In this document: one piece after another, positions 24,320-37,150 of the stretch | How positions within the stretch are numbered: position 1 is the first letter of the stretch | How the letters are laid out: the number at the start of each line of letters is the position of its first letter | From: Aphidius gifuensis | Lineage: Eukaryota > Arthropoda > Insecta > Hymenoptera > Braconidae | Direction of reading: 5' to 3' | DNA: 64,000 nt | Assembly: GCF_014905175.1 (NCBI RefSeq) | Contig: NC_057790.1 | Location: forward strand, 20,486,469 to 20,550,468 | Program-made: the position numbers and the translations under genes | The notes under the pieces: model-generated | What the model was told of the DNA's origin: nothing | Databases searched by the model: none | Seen by the model: only the letters and a program-made list of their open reading frames with translations

Positions 24320-27300
24320 TGCTGTTAGAACAGGATCATAGAACGGGCAAAGAGGTATTTTACCAAATTCATAGATCACCTCCTTGACTTCCTGCTTCCC
24401 TGCCATTTAAAAAATAAAATTTGTTTTTAAAAAAACAAATAGAAAAAATAATGAAAAAAATATGCTATTTGAACAGGATCATAGAACAGGCAAAGAGGTA
24501 TTTTATTTAATTCGTAGATCACCTCCTTGACTTGCTGCTTCCTTGCTATTTAAAAAATAAAATTTCATTTGTAGAAAACAAATAGAAAAAATAATAAAAA
24601 AAATATGCTATTTGAACAGGATCATAGAACAGGCAAAGAGGTATTTTATTTAATTCATAGATCACCTCCTGTCCTTCCTGCTTCCCTGCCATTTCAAAAA
24701 TAAAATTTGTTTTTAAAAAAACAAATAGAAAAAATAATGAAAAAAATATGCTATTTGAACAGGATCATAGAACGGGCAAGGAGGTATTTTATTCAATTCA
24801 TAGATCACCTCCTGACCTTCCTGCTTCCCTGCCATTTAAAAAATAAAATTTGTTTTTAAAAAAACAAATAGAAAAAATAATGAAAAAAATATGCTATTTG
24901 AACAGGATCATAGAACAGGCAAAGAGGTATTTTACCAAATTCATACATCACCTCCTTGACTTTCTGCTTCCCTGCCATTTAAAAAATAAAATTTGTTTTT
25001 AAAAAAAACAAATAGAAAAAAAAATTTTAAAAATATGCTATTTGAACAGGATCATAGAACAGGCAAAGAGGTATTTTACCAAATTCATAGATCACCTCCT
25101 TGACTTCCTGCTTTCCTGCCATTTGAAAAATAAAATTTCATTTGTAGAAAACAAATAGAAAAAATAATAAAAAAAATATGCTATTTGAACAGGATCATAG
25201 AACAGGCAAAGAGGTATTTTATCCAATTCATAGATCACCTCCTGTCCTTCCTGCTTCCCTGCCATTTCAAAAATAAAAATTGTTTTTGAAAAAACAAATA
25301 GAAAAAATAATGAAAAAAATATGCTATTTGAACAGGATCATAGAACAGGCAAAGAGGTATTTTACCAAATTCATAGATCACCTCCTTGACTTCCTGCTTC
25401 CCTGCCATTTCAAAAATAAAATTTGTTTTTAAAAAAACAAATAGAAAAAATAATGAAAAAAATATGCTATTTGAACAGAATCATAGAACAGGCAAAGAGG
25501 TATTTTACCAAATTCATAGATCACCTCCTGTCCTTCCTGCTTCCCTGCCATTTCAAAAGAAAATTTGTTTTTAAAAAAACAAATAGAAAAAAAGATTTAA
25601 AAAATATGCTATTTGAACAGGATCATAGAACAGGCAAAGAGGTATTCTATTTAATTCATAGATCACCTCCTTGACTTCCTGCTTCCCTGCCATTTGAAAA
25701 ATAAAATTTCATTTGTAGAAAACAAATAGAAAAAATAATTAAAAAATTATGCTGTTTGAACAGGATAATAGAACGGGCAAGGAGGTATTTCATTTGATTC
25801 ATAGATCACCTCGTAGACTTCCTGCTTCCCTGCTATTTTTATCATAAAATTTGTTGTCAAAAAAACAAATAGAAAAAATAATAAAAAAAATATGCTATTT
25901 TAACAGGATTATAAAACAGGCAAAGAGGTATTCTATTTAATTCATAGATCACCTCCTTGACTTCCTGCTTCCCTGCCATTTGAAAAATAAAATTTCATTT
26001 GTAGAAAACAAATAGAAAAAATAATAAAAAAAATATGCTATTTGAACAGGATCATAGAACAGGCAAAGAGGTATTTTACCAAATTCATAGATCACCTCCT
26101 TGACTTCCTGCTTCCCTGCCATTTCAAAAATAAAATTTGTTTTTAAAAAAACAAATAGAAAAAATAATGAAAAAAATATGCTATTTGAACAGGATCATAG
26201 AACAGGCAAAGAGGTATTTTACCAAATTCATAGATCACCTCCTGACCTTCCTGCTTCCCTGCTATTTTTAATATAAAATTTGTTTTCAAAAAAACAAATA
26301 GAAAAAATAATAAAAAAAATATGCTATTTAAACAGGATCATAGAACAGGCAAAGAGGTATTTTATTTAATTCGTAGATCACCTCCTTGACTTCCTGCTTC
26401 CCTGCCATTTGAAAAATAAAATTTCATCTGTAGAAAACAAATAAAAAAAATAATTAAAAAAATATGCTATTTGAACAGGATCATAGAACAGGCAAAGAGG
26501 TATTTTACCAAATTCATAGATCACCTCCTTGACTTCCTGCTTCCCTGCCATTTCAAAAATAAAATTTGTTTTTAAAAAAACAAATAGAAAAAATAATGAA
26601 AAAAATATGCTATTTGAACAGGATCATAGAACAGGCAAAGAGGTATTTTACCAAATTCATAGATCACCTCCTGTCCTTCCTGCTTCCCTGCCATTTCAAA
26701 AGAAAATTTGTTTTTAAAAAAACAAATAGAAAAAAAGATTTAAAAAATATGCTATTTGAACAGGATCATAGAACAGGCAAAGAGGTATTCTATTTAATTC
26801 ATAGATCACCTCCTTGACTTCCTGCTTCCCTGCCATTTGAAAAATAAAATTTCATTTGTAGAAAACAAATAGAAAAAATAATTAAAAAATTATGCTGTTT
26901 GAACAGGATAATAGAACGGGCAAGGAGGTATTTCATTTGATTCATAGATCACCTCGTAGACTTCCTGCTTCCCTGCTATTTTTATCATAAAATTTGTTGT
27001 CAAAAAAACAAATAGAAAAAATAATAAAAAAAATATGCTATTTTAACAGGATTATAAAACAGGCAAAGAGGTATTCTATTTAATTCATAGATCACCTCCT
27101 TGACTTCCTGCTTCCCTGCCATTTGAAAAATAAAATTTGTTTTTAAAAAAACAAATAGAAAAAATAATGAAAAAAATATGCTATTTGAACAGGATCATAG
27201 AACAGGCAAAGAGGTATTTTACCAAATTCATAGATCACCTCCTGACCTTCCTGCTTCCCTGCTATTTTTAATATAAAATTTGTTTTCAAAAAAACAAATA

Positions 27301-29520
27301 GAAAAAATAATAAAAAAAATATGCTATTTAAACAGGATCATAGAACAGGCAAAGAGGTATTTTATTTAATTCGTAGATCACCTCCTTGACTTCCTGCTTC
27401 CCTGCCATTTGAAAAATAAAATTTCATTTGTAGAAAACAAATAAAAAAAATAATTAAAAAAATATGCTATTTGAACAGGATCATAGAACAGGCAAAGAGG
27501 TATTTTACCAAATTCATAGATCACCTCCTTGACTTCCTGCTTCCCTGCCATTTCAAAAATAAAATTTGTTTTTAAAAAAACAAATAGAAAAAATAATGAA
27601 AAAAATATGCTATTTGAACAGGATCATAGAACAGGCAAAGAGGTATTTTACCAAATTCATAGATCACCTCCTGACCTTCCTGCTTCTCTGCTATTTTTAA
27701 TATAAAATTTGTTTTCAAAAAAACAAATAGAAAAAATAATAAAAAAAATATGCTATTTAAACAGGATCATAGAACAGGCAAAGAGGTATTTTATTTAATT
27801 CGTAGATCACCTCCTTGACTTCCTGCTTCCCTGCTATTTGAAAAATAAAATTTCATTTGTAGAAAACAAATAGAAAAAATAATAGAAAAAATATGCTATT
27901 TGAACAGGATCATAGAACAGGCAAAGAGGTATTTTATCCAATTCATAGATCACCTCCTGACCTTCCTGCTTCCCTGCCATTTAAAAAATGATTTGTTTTT
28001 AAAAAAACAAATAGAAAAAATAATGAAAAAAATATGCTATTTGAACAGGATCATAGAACAGGCAAAGAGGTATTTTACCAAATTCATAGATCACCTCCTT
28101 GACTTCCTGCTTCCCTGCCATTTAAAAAATAAAATTTGTTTTTAAAAAAACAAATAGAAAAAATAATAAAAAAAATATGCTATTTGAACAGGATCATAGA
28201 ACAGGCAAAGAGGTATTTTATTTAATTCATAGATCACCTCCTTGACTTCCTGCTTCCCTGCCATTTGAAAAATAAAATTTCATTTGTAGAAAACAAATAG
28301 AAAAAATAATTAAAAAAATATGCTATTTGAACAGGATCATAGAACAGGCAAAGAGGTATTTTAATAAATTCATAGATCACCTCCTGACCTTCCTGCTTTC
28401 CTGCCATTTAAAAAATAAAATTTGTTTTTAAAAAAACAAATAGAAAAAATATTTAAAAAAATATGGTGTTTGAACAGGATCATAGAACGGGCAAGGAGGT
28501 ATTTCACCAAATTCATAGATCACCTCCTGACCTTCCTGCTTCCCTGCTATTTTTAATATAAAATTTGTTTTCAAAAAAACAAATAGAAAAAATAATAAAA
28601 AAAATATGCTATTTGAACAGGATTATAGAACAGGCAAAGAGGTATTCTATTTAATTCATAGATCACCTCCTTGACTTCCTGCTTTCCTGCCTTTTAAAAA
28701 ATAAAATTTCATTTGTAGAAAACAAATAGAAAAAAAAATAAAAAAATTTTGCTGTTTGAACAGGATCATAGAACAGGCAAAGAGGCATTTTAATAAGTTC
28801 ATAGATCACTTCCTGACCTTCCTGCTTCCCTGCCATTTAAAAAATAAAATTTGTTTTTAAAAAAACAAATAGAAGAAATAATTAAAAAATTATGCTGTTT
28901 GAACAGGATCATAGAACGGGCAAGGAGGTATTTCATTTAATTCATAGATCACCTCCTAGACTTCCTGCTTCCCTGCTATTTTTAATATAAAATTTGTTTT
29001 AAAAAAAACAAATAGAAAAAATATCAAAAAAAATATGCTATTTGAACAGGATTATAGAACAGGCAAAGAGGTATTCTATTTAATTCATAGATCACCTCCT
29101 TGAGTTCCTGCTTCCCTGCCATTTGAAAAATGAAATTTTATTTGTAGAAAACAAATAGAAAAAATAATAAAAAAATTATGCCGTTTGAACAGGATCATAG
29201 AACGGGCAAGGAGGTATTTCATTTAATTCATAGATCACCTCCTAGACTTCCTGCTTCCTTGCTATTTGAAAAATGAAATTTCATTTGTAGAAAACAAGTA
29301 GGAAAAATAATAAAAAAAATATGCTGTTTGAACAGGATCATAGAACAGGCAAAGAAGTATTTTACCAAATTCATAGATCACCTCCTGACCTTCCTGCTTC
29401 CCTGCCATTTAAAAAATGAAATTTCATTTGTAGAAAACAAATAGAAAAAATAATAAAAAAATTATGCTATTTGAACAGGATCATAGAACAGGCAAAGAGG
29501 TATTTTATATTTTTTATAAC
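24320..29520. repeat. Homogenised core of the hairpin array: 37 monomers of about 143 bp with higher-order duplications
   Basis: Spacing of the gaggt core is 141-145 bp without interruption. Blocks are duplicated in register. The stretch from about 25330 to 26000 recurs 1143 bp (8 monomers) later, including rare variants such as caggataatagaacgggcaa and acctcgtagac. The stretch around 26211-26500 recurs 1000 bp (7 monomers) later with the tatttttaatataaaatttg variant. The 27211-27460 block recurs 429 bp (3 monomers) later. These shifts point to unequal exchange or array slippage. Confidence 0.9.
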
Positions 29521-30069
29521 TTTTTCCTTCTATGTTATAATTTCTTAATAAAATAATTATTTTCATTTTTTTTCCCTGAAAAAATCAAGCTATTTTAACA
29601 GGAACATAGAACTAGCAAAGAGGTATTTCATTTTATTTATAACTTCTTCCTTCTATGTTATGATTCCTTAATAAAATTTTTATTTTTATTTTTTCTATTT
29701 TTGAAAAAATCAAGCCATTTTATCAGGAACATAGAACTAGCAAAGAGGTTTCTCATATTTTTTAGAGCTTACCTTTTCTATGTTATAATTTTTTATTGAA
29801 ATAATTATTTATATTTTTTTTCCTGAAAAAATTAATTTTTCGTCTGTCAGTTTTTACAGAATTTGGTTATTTATATTAGGAGAGAATATAATTAGGAAAG
29901 AGGTATTCAGCGTCTTCCCAAGTTTACTCCTTCTTTTTATAATTCTCTTCTAATCCTGAAAATTTGTCTGGCAGTATTTGAAACATTTGCATTCTTCATT
30001 AGGATAACAGATTGACCAAAGAGGTACTATATAAATTTTGAATTCACTATTATTGTTTTAATTCCTTAG

Positions 30070-32639
30070 TTATTTCGTTTTTCATTTTATTTATTGTTAC
30101 TACCTATATACCGTGAATAGCATCAATATTTAAATACTCACAATTGTTTCAATACAATTTATATTGAATAGATGAATTGTTTTTATTCTATTATTCACAA
30201 TATTTGATATAAAACTCATTCATTGATTAGATTGATGACTAAGTTTGTCATCGTTGGTGAATTTAAATATATATCAACACATTGTATGCAGTTTGAAGTG
30301 TATTATAGTATAGATGTATTGTGGATAAGATTGTCCGTATATATGTATATACTACGCGAGAAATTGGTGACAGAGTTTGTCTGTATAACACGTTTATGCT
30401 CTTAAACAGTAAGACCCCTTGCGGCAAGCAACTTTCACAACTTTTACAACTACACTGTCAACTTTTCAATATTCACACATTTCAAAACCGAATATATATA
30501 TAAATAAATCAACAACTTTTCACTAAAAATTGTTATTGTTATAAAGATTTCAAATTAATTTTCTGTTTTAAAATTATAATGTATACAAAAAATATATTCA
30601 AACTCAATTTAAATTACATTCATATTACGGAATGACAATATATATGTTTATGGAAAAAAAAAATATATTTAAAAGTTGTTTATCTTAATATAAATGTAAT
30701 ATTTTTTTAAATTAATTTTCTTCACTTTGAAAATATATTTACAATTGATATAAAAATCAATGATCAATTGATTATATTGTTGATTGAATTAATTAATTAA
30801 TTATCAACTAAATACATAATTTACGCAGTAAACATAATATTTTTCCAACTCTTTTCATCAACGGTGTTCAAATCCGAACTTTATTCTATCTTCGGAATTA
30901 GTTCAGGCGTCTTGGCACGTCTTTGTCGAGCTGTTGGTGATAAAGTTTAGTATGCTAATTCGTATAACAGCTGCGTGGCTTCATTGCACCCCTTTTCTTC
31001 ATTCCTCCCCGCCTCTTGTTCACTGACTCACCCACTGAGCTTACTACCTTCAAGCCCGCCAAAATTATTGAATTTAAATTGCGGTAATTAAAATGTGTTA
31101 TGCTTCTCGCCGTGCGACACATTTCGAATTTTCCCAAGGTTTCACAGAAAATACCAAATTTTATATAAAATTCAAACTCTATTCATTGCAAATAAGCACT
31201 ACTATTTATGCTAATTTTATGCATAAAAAAAATATAATTATTATTCTTTATTGTTTATTTTTTTTTTAAGAAGCAATATTTGACGATTAAAATTATTATA
31301 TTTAATAATAGAGTGTTTATTTATATAGAAAAAAAACAAAATCAAATAAAATGATAAAAATAAAATTTTATGATAAATTTATTTTAGTATATTATTGTAG
31401 CATTAATATATATTGAGTTCAAATATTTAGATCAGTATTATCAAAAAATAGTAAACGTCGGTTTGTGAATTATATACACATGGATGTCACGCGCCTTTTT
31501 TTAGTTTTATGCTGTGAAAAAGGATGAATAGTGAATGAAAAATAATAAAAAAAAATAAATAAGAGAGAAAGATAGAATAGTGGCATTTTGGCAAGCTTCC
31601 AGACAGCAAGGTAACTTATTATATCTGGCATTAAATTATTATAGAGCCCCGGACAGTCCCGCACTTTCTGCCAGCCCTCTTTGCGTTCTCTCTGCTTGAC
31701 AATAGGCAAAACGGAGTGCATAGGAAACGATTAAATCGAATGACGAATTTGAGACCATCTCGTTTGGATCCTTTTACTAAAATCACAATTATTATTTTTT
31801 TTCTTTCTTAAATATTTTACTTTAAAATATGTATGTCATATTTCCTCGATTATTTTTATTTTTATATTTGATTGATATTTTGTTTTGTTACAGCGAAATG
31901 TAAAAAAGGATTTACTTGAAAATATGACAGAAAAATAATTAATTAACTTGCAAATTACTAATTAAATTAATAATTTATTTTAATATATTTTTTAATACAT
32001 TTAATTGACTTATTAAAAGACTAACTTTTATTTAAAATATGTTTAAATTTATATGTATATCAAGAAAAGCACAATCTTCAAAATAATACATCACAGAAAA
32101 TTGCACTACAAATTTTATACATTGCATACTTGTAAGTAAACTTTCTTGGAAAACAATATTGTAACAAGTTCATCTTCTGTATACACACACGAGTCAAATG
32201 ATATTGTTTTCTGTACAGCAATTAGTGAGGATTACTTTTTGAAATGTTGTTCTAGTACAATTATATTTTACAGCTAGCTTAACTCTGTTCACTTCAGTGA
32301 TTTATATTTTTTGATTTTTTTCATTTATTTTTCTAATATATAATTGAGAAGGATTTTTATTTATGTCTGTAAATATAAATATAAATTTTTCTCTAATTGA
32401 TATAGATATTTAATTGAACTTAAAAAGAACATCAATTAATTTTTTTTCTTTATAAAATAACAACGTTGTTTATATATTTTTTTTATAATATTTAAATATT
32501 AAATAAGCCCAGCTAAGTTGTTGTATATTAAAAAAATAAAATATATAAACAAATAAAAACCTAAATAAATTCTATAATTTTATTTCCTAAATTTAATCTT
32601 ACGTCTAATTTAATTATCAAGTAAAATTGCATTACTTTG
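30070..32639. other. Gene-free DNA with two GC-elevated islets
   Basis: Islets at about 30890-31140 and 31560-31750 are less AT-rich than their surroundings. The first contains cattcctccccgcctcttg and the second gagccccggacagtcccgc. The short frames inside match no family I know. No exon, RNA gene or transposon was found in the rest. Confidence 0.45.
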
Positions 32640-33065
32640 AGTTGATTTGTAGTTGATTAAATAAGTCAATAGTATGAGTGTGTCTGATTATCATATATAG
32701 ATAACTTTCTACTGTATCTACAAGTAAAGTTGATAAAACAGATGTTTGACTGTATATTGATTCGTACCACTTGATAATTTATCTACCAGAAAATTTCTAG
32801 CCACAGTTTTAATAATAGATCAATAGTTATCTACTGTAACCACAAGTGGATAAAATAAATGTCTGACTGATGAGTGATTCGTACTACTTGATTCTTTACT
32901 TACCAAAAAATCCTAGTTAGTGTTATAGCATCAGCCAGTGTACTGGATCTCTTTGATCACATAAATAATTGTCTACTCTGTCAATAAACCAAACATAAAA
33001 CAAATGTCTGACCACAAAGTGGTTTTTACTACTTGACTATCGGCTGGATAATTATCCAATTAAAT
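32640..33065 (+). repeat. Three to four diverged tandem copies of repeat family R1
   Basis: The block atctactgta, then acaagt, then gataaaa, then atgtctgac, then gattcgtactacttga recurs starting near 32708, 32830 and 32971. A partial copy precedes it (gtgtgtctgattatc near 32680). Spacing is 122 and about 142 bp. Reverse complements of the single copies at 4735 and 21240 share atagttat, tctac, aagtaaa, tgtctgac and tactact in order. Confidence 0.7.
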
Positions 33066-36000
33066 ATTAATTCATTAAAAACAACTTGAAAATAGTGTTA
33101 CGTATTTTTTTTTCTCATCTACAGTAAGAAATGTTTCCAATAAAGTAGTTGAAAAATAAACAAAAATATAATTATTGACTAAATATTTATTTAAAAGAAA
33201 TAAAAAATTCGGCTAGCTTATTTATAGCCATAGAGATTATATATGATATGTTAGTGATCATAAATATATTATTGACATTTTACATTAAAACGGTTGAATA
33301 TTCATGTAAAAATATTTATACTTGTATATTTGAATAAAAAATTATTTAACATAAAAAATCAGTAAAAAGTTATTCAAATATATATTTTGTTGAATTTTTA
33401 AATTCAAGTTTATGAAAGAAGTATCAAATGGTTTTACAAAATTCAAGAAAGTGTCATGAGTGAAGTTTCTATCACATGAAATGAAGAAAAGTATAAGTGC
33501 ATATATAAAATACTATTTTGCAAAAGGAGTACATTATGTAAAAGTTTATAGTAGGTATAGAACTTTATACTTGGTTGAATCGAGATTTCAAGAGTTTTAA
33601 AATCTGGCGCGAGTGAACTGTCGTAGATATATATCATGACTTTTTATTTATTATTATTATATTTTTTTATCTTTCATATATATTTTTAATTTTTTTTTCT
33701 TTGTTTTAAGACTTACAGTTTAGAAAATGTCATAAAAAAAGTTGACAAAAAACGTGTGTATAAATAAAAGTGCGTCCAGAACATTAAAAGAAAAAAAAAA
33801 ATAACTAAACTTTTCTCATGACTATACATTCAACTAAGTCTCAGTGGCTATGTTTTTATTCGTTTTTTTTTTTTTTTTCTTGACATTTTATTTTTTTTTT
33901 AAAAAAATAATATTCCTTTTTTATTTTCTTACTTTTACTTTGTTATTTTTTTTTTTTTACCACCAGCCAAACAATTGTGGTGTGTTTAAGTAACAAAAAA
34001 GTTAAAATTTTCTACAGATTAACCAAAACCATATTTATATTATAAATCTTTTTCAAATATACTAAGCCACTCATAAAAAACCGTACATTTATGTGTGTAA
34101 AAAAAAAATGTTAAATTAACTTAAAATAAAATTTATTAAAATTTTTTTCAAAGAGTAAATTTATATAACTAATTTTTTATATAATAACAATTTCAATCAC
34201 ATTTATTCAAGTGAAATTTAACTAATTATCATCATCTAAAGTAAAAAAATAATACCATAAAAAAAAAAATATATATTAAATTAAATATTTTTAATATAAT
34301 TTGAATATTTTTGAAGTTTAATTTAAATATATACTTAACATATTCTATATTCAAAATAATTTAAGCTTTTTTTTCCACTAGAAATTAATAAAGTACAAAG
34401 TAAATTCTAAAAGAAATAAAATGGATTACGTTGTTTTATTTGTAAGGCAACAATATAATTCATGTACATTTGCAGTTTTTACATGTTATATATTTTTTCT
34501 TGTTTTGTTTCAGTTGATCTCACAAGTTTTCATTGTACACACCCCCTGAAGAATCTTCCTCATTTTCGCGCACGACGTTGAGATACTCTATTATGTCGGC
34601 TTTACGACGAGTAATCTGGTAATAGCATGTCAGCAAGTGACCCATTTTTCAGACAGCACCAACTCGTTAGCGCAAATATCTTCAACCTCTTTGCCTGGGC
34701 TCATTCTACTTGCTGTTATACTCCCTTGACTTGTATACCCTTCCGGCGCCGACGGGCTCCACTCGACCGTATGACCAGTTCACTTTTATCACTACCCACT
34801 ACTAAATGATGCTGATTATATTTTTTATATATATGTCTATCTTTCCATTTTTATTATTACTATTATTATTTTATTTTCTTATTTTTTTTCTTTATCAACT
34901 GACATACTACGTGGTCAAGCAAAAAAGTTTGACAATCCAATTAATTAAAAATTGAAATTCATCCCAGTCACCTTGTCGCAATTTATAAAAAAAAAAAATA
35001 AAAAAAATATGCTAAATTTGAAAGAGAAAAATAGATTATACTCAATTTATTTTGATTACCTTGAAGGCTCTATTTTTAATATTTCAATTCTAAATAAACA
35101 TTGTGAATTCTATTATATTTTAAAATGACAATTTTTTTTCAACAAAAAAAATGTAATTAAAATTTACTTTATTTGTAATTTTCTATACGTAATTGAAAAT
35201 ATGTATATTTTTTTTTTTTTAAATCAGACATGTAATTGTTTTTTAGTATTGAAAGAAATGTATTTAATTCTTTTTTTTTTTTTTTATCTCATTTTATATT
35301 TTTTTTTTGGTCATTAGAGAAGTTGAAAAGTTTTTTTGAGAAAAAATTGAATTTGAAATATATATATATTTATTTTTTTTATCATGATAAACTAGTACAT
35401 GTGGGATTTTGAAAAGGAAGGATTTTACAAAGTGTTGGAAAATAAAAAAATATAAAAAAAAAAAAATAAATAAAATGAAAATTTCGTTTGCTCGGCTTTA
35501 TAGAAAAGCTTGGTGTAAAATTCAACCGGCATGTCCTCTATGACTTTATCCCAACTTTTAGATGGTTAGAAAGAAGAACCAGAAGAAAAAGAAAAAGAAC
35601 AAGTAGAAGTAGATAAAGAAGAAAGGAGGATATAACTAACCTAATTTTCTTTAGACTTTAAAAGTACGCGCTCGACATTCAACAAACTCGACAGTGAACA
35701 AAACCATATCCCCACTTGAATTTGTTATTTTATTTTATTTTTTTAATCTTAATTTCTCAATACCCTTTAATTTACCTACATCAATTATCTATTTTAATCT
35801 TTCAATTTTTTTTTTTAACCTCATTAATTTTTATTTTTAAATTGAGTCCTTGCAATTTAATTTTTTTTTGTTACTATGTCATATGCATCAACTTTCCAAT
35901 ATGAAAAAAAATATATAAAAATTTTACAGTATATTTTTTGACCAATGTATTTATATGTATATTTTTATGTACTATAATAAAATATTAAATTAAAAAATTT

Positions 36001-36339
36001 TACTTTGACGATGTTCATGAAGTTGTCATATTTTTTTTTTTTCATTTCTGATTGTCTCGAGAAGGTTTAACGGTCTCTACTTGGTTACAAGTGTTTAATT
36101 CAGTTGGTAATGACTTCTTTGAAGTTTCACCAAGATTTTAATTACATAGGTTATATATATATATTAAATATATAAATGTCAAACGATGTAAGAGACAAAT
36201 GAATTTATATAAATGTGTTAAACCACTGTAATTTTTTTTTTTATCGTTACTTTTATATATTTAATAATATTAACTCCCTTCTACTTGTCTATCACTGTTT
36301 AAATAAATATATATATGAATGGTTTTAGTCGCGACGATA
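33066..36339. other. Gene-free AT-rich DNA with a GC-elevated islet at about 34500-34810
   Basis: The islet at 34500-34810 contains cgcgcacgacgttgagatac and cttccggcgccgacgggctc. A 60-codon frame lies within it but has no recognisable domain, signal peptide or splice context. The remainder is A/T runs, with no exon found. Confidence 0.45.
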
Positions 36340-37150
36340 TTTAAAATGAGTCTGCGCTCAAATATATTTGTTGGATTATTGCCACGCAGTTAACAAGCGC
36401 AGGCGCTATTTCAACGAAACAATTCCCGCAGTATCATTTCGCGTGGCACACCGTTGCGACAATCTTGTCTCATACAAAAAAATATCTCAGTTTATATCTC
36501 TTTTTATCAACTAATAAAATATATATTTTTAATTTTTTAATTTAATTTTTTTTAATAAACAATAAAATTTTTTAAAAATTAATGCAAAAATTTTATCATT
36601 TAAAATTCATTTTTTTATGTGAAAAATTTTTTTAAATATTTCTTTTAATTACTGTTATTAATAAAATGTATCAATAATATTTTTTTTTTACATTAATTTT
36701 CTATATAATTTTAATCTTTAAAAAAAAAGTGTTAAATTAAATTAATAATGTTGTTGAAAAAATTTTTTTAAAGCTTATTTTTGTTTTATTCAAATTTTTC
36801 TATGAATTTTTTTTTTCTTTAACAAGAATTGACATGTGACATGATTTTTTTGATGTTTGACATTAGTGATATTGTGTATCTTAAAATTGGAGTATTAATG
36901 TCGCGTGACATTGTCGCGTGGTGTAAAAAAATTTTGTGTTATAAAAAAAAAAATTACGTATTGTTATAAAATTGGCTCATGTATATTGAGTCATTGTGAA
37001 TATTTCATTGTGATGAGATATGTGGTTATTGTGTTTATGTTATTATTCAATGATAAATAATAATATTGACAAATTTATATTGGTGATTATTAATAAAATT
37101 GACGAGTTATATAATCACACCATCGATCACAGATCGTTGGGCTGGTGTGT
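36340..37150 (+). promoter_or_regulatory. Candidate promoter and 5' UTR region of the gene starting at 37151
   Basis: A GC-elevated islet (36340-36470) lies 0.7-0.8 kb upstream of the candidate start codon. The hexamer CGCGTG occurs three times (36440-36445, 36902-36907, 36915-36920). Its complement CACGCG is the known class C binding site of Hairy/E(spl)-type bHLH repressors in insects, so these are candidate sites only. I could not identify a transcription start site or TATA box with confidence in such AT-rich sequence. Confidence 0.3.

Larger units (their letters stand above)
23500..30060. repeat. Tandem array of 46 hairpin-capable repeat units (period about 143 bp in the core)
   Basis: The motif caaagaggtat (or a close variant) recurs 46 times. 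The gaggt positions are 23522, 23591, 23974, 24087, 24210, then every 141-145 bp from 24352 to 29497, then 29620, 29745, 29900 and 30021. The 37 central units share the order gaacaggatcatagaacagg, caaagaggta, a variable 15-20 nt, tagatcacctcct, cttcctgcttccctgccatt, then an A/T-rich linker. Each unit has two inverted repeats. In the first, aggaggt or agaggt faces acctcct. In the second, atttgttttt faces aaaaacaaat, or, in another class, atttg faces caaat. Edge units are shorter (113-125 bp spacing) and diverged but keep the gaggta core. No plausible protein is encoded. It may be a satellite or a hairpin-RNA locus. Confidence 0.92.

Noticed and set aside
25386..28145. Repeated 60-83-codon frames encoding similar peptides
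   Set aside because: They are one satellite monomer read in two frames; the recurrence follows the 143-bp period, and stop codons and frame changes vary among copies.
23500..30060. CRISPR array
   Set aside because: Regular spacing suggested it, but the repeats span the whole 143 bp without unique spacers, and the sequence is eukaryotic.
34627..34809. 60-codon frame in a GC-elevated islet as an exon
   Set aside because: No splice-flanked conserved segment and no domain; it is more likely noncoding.
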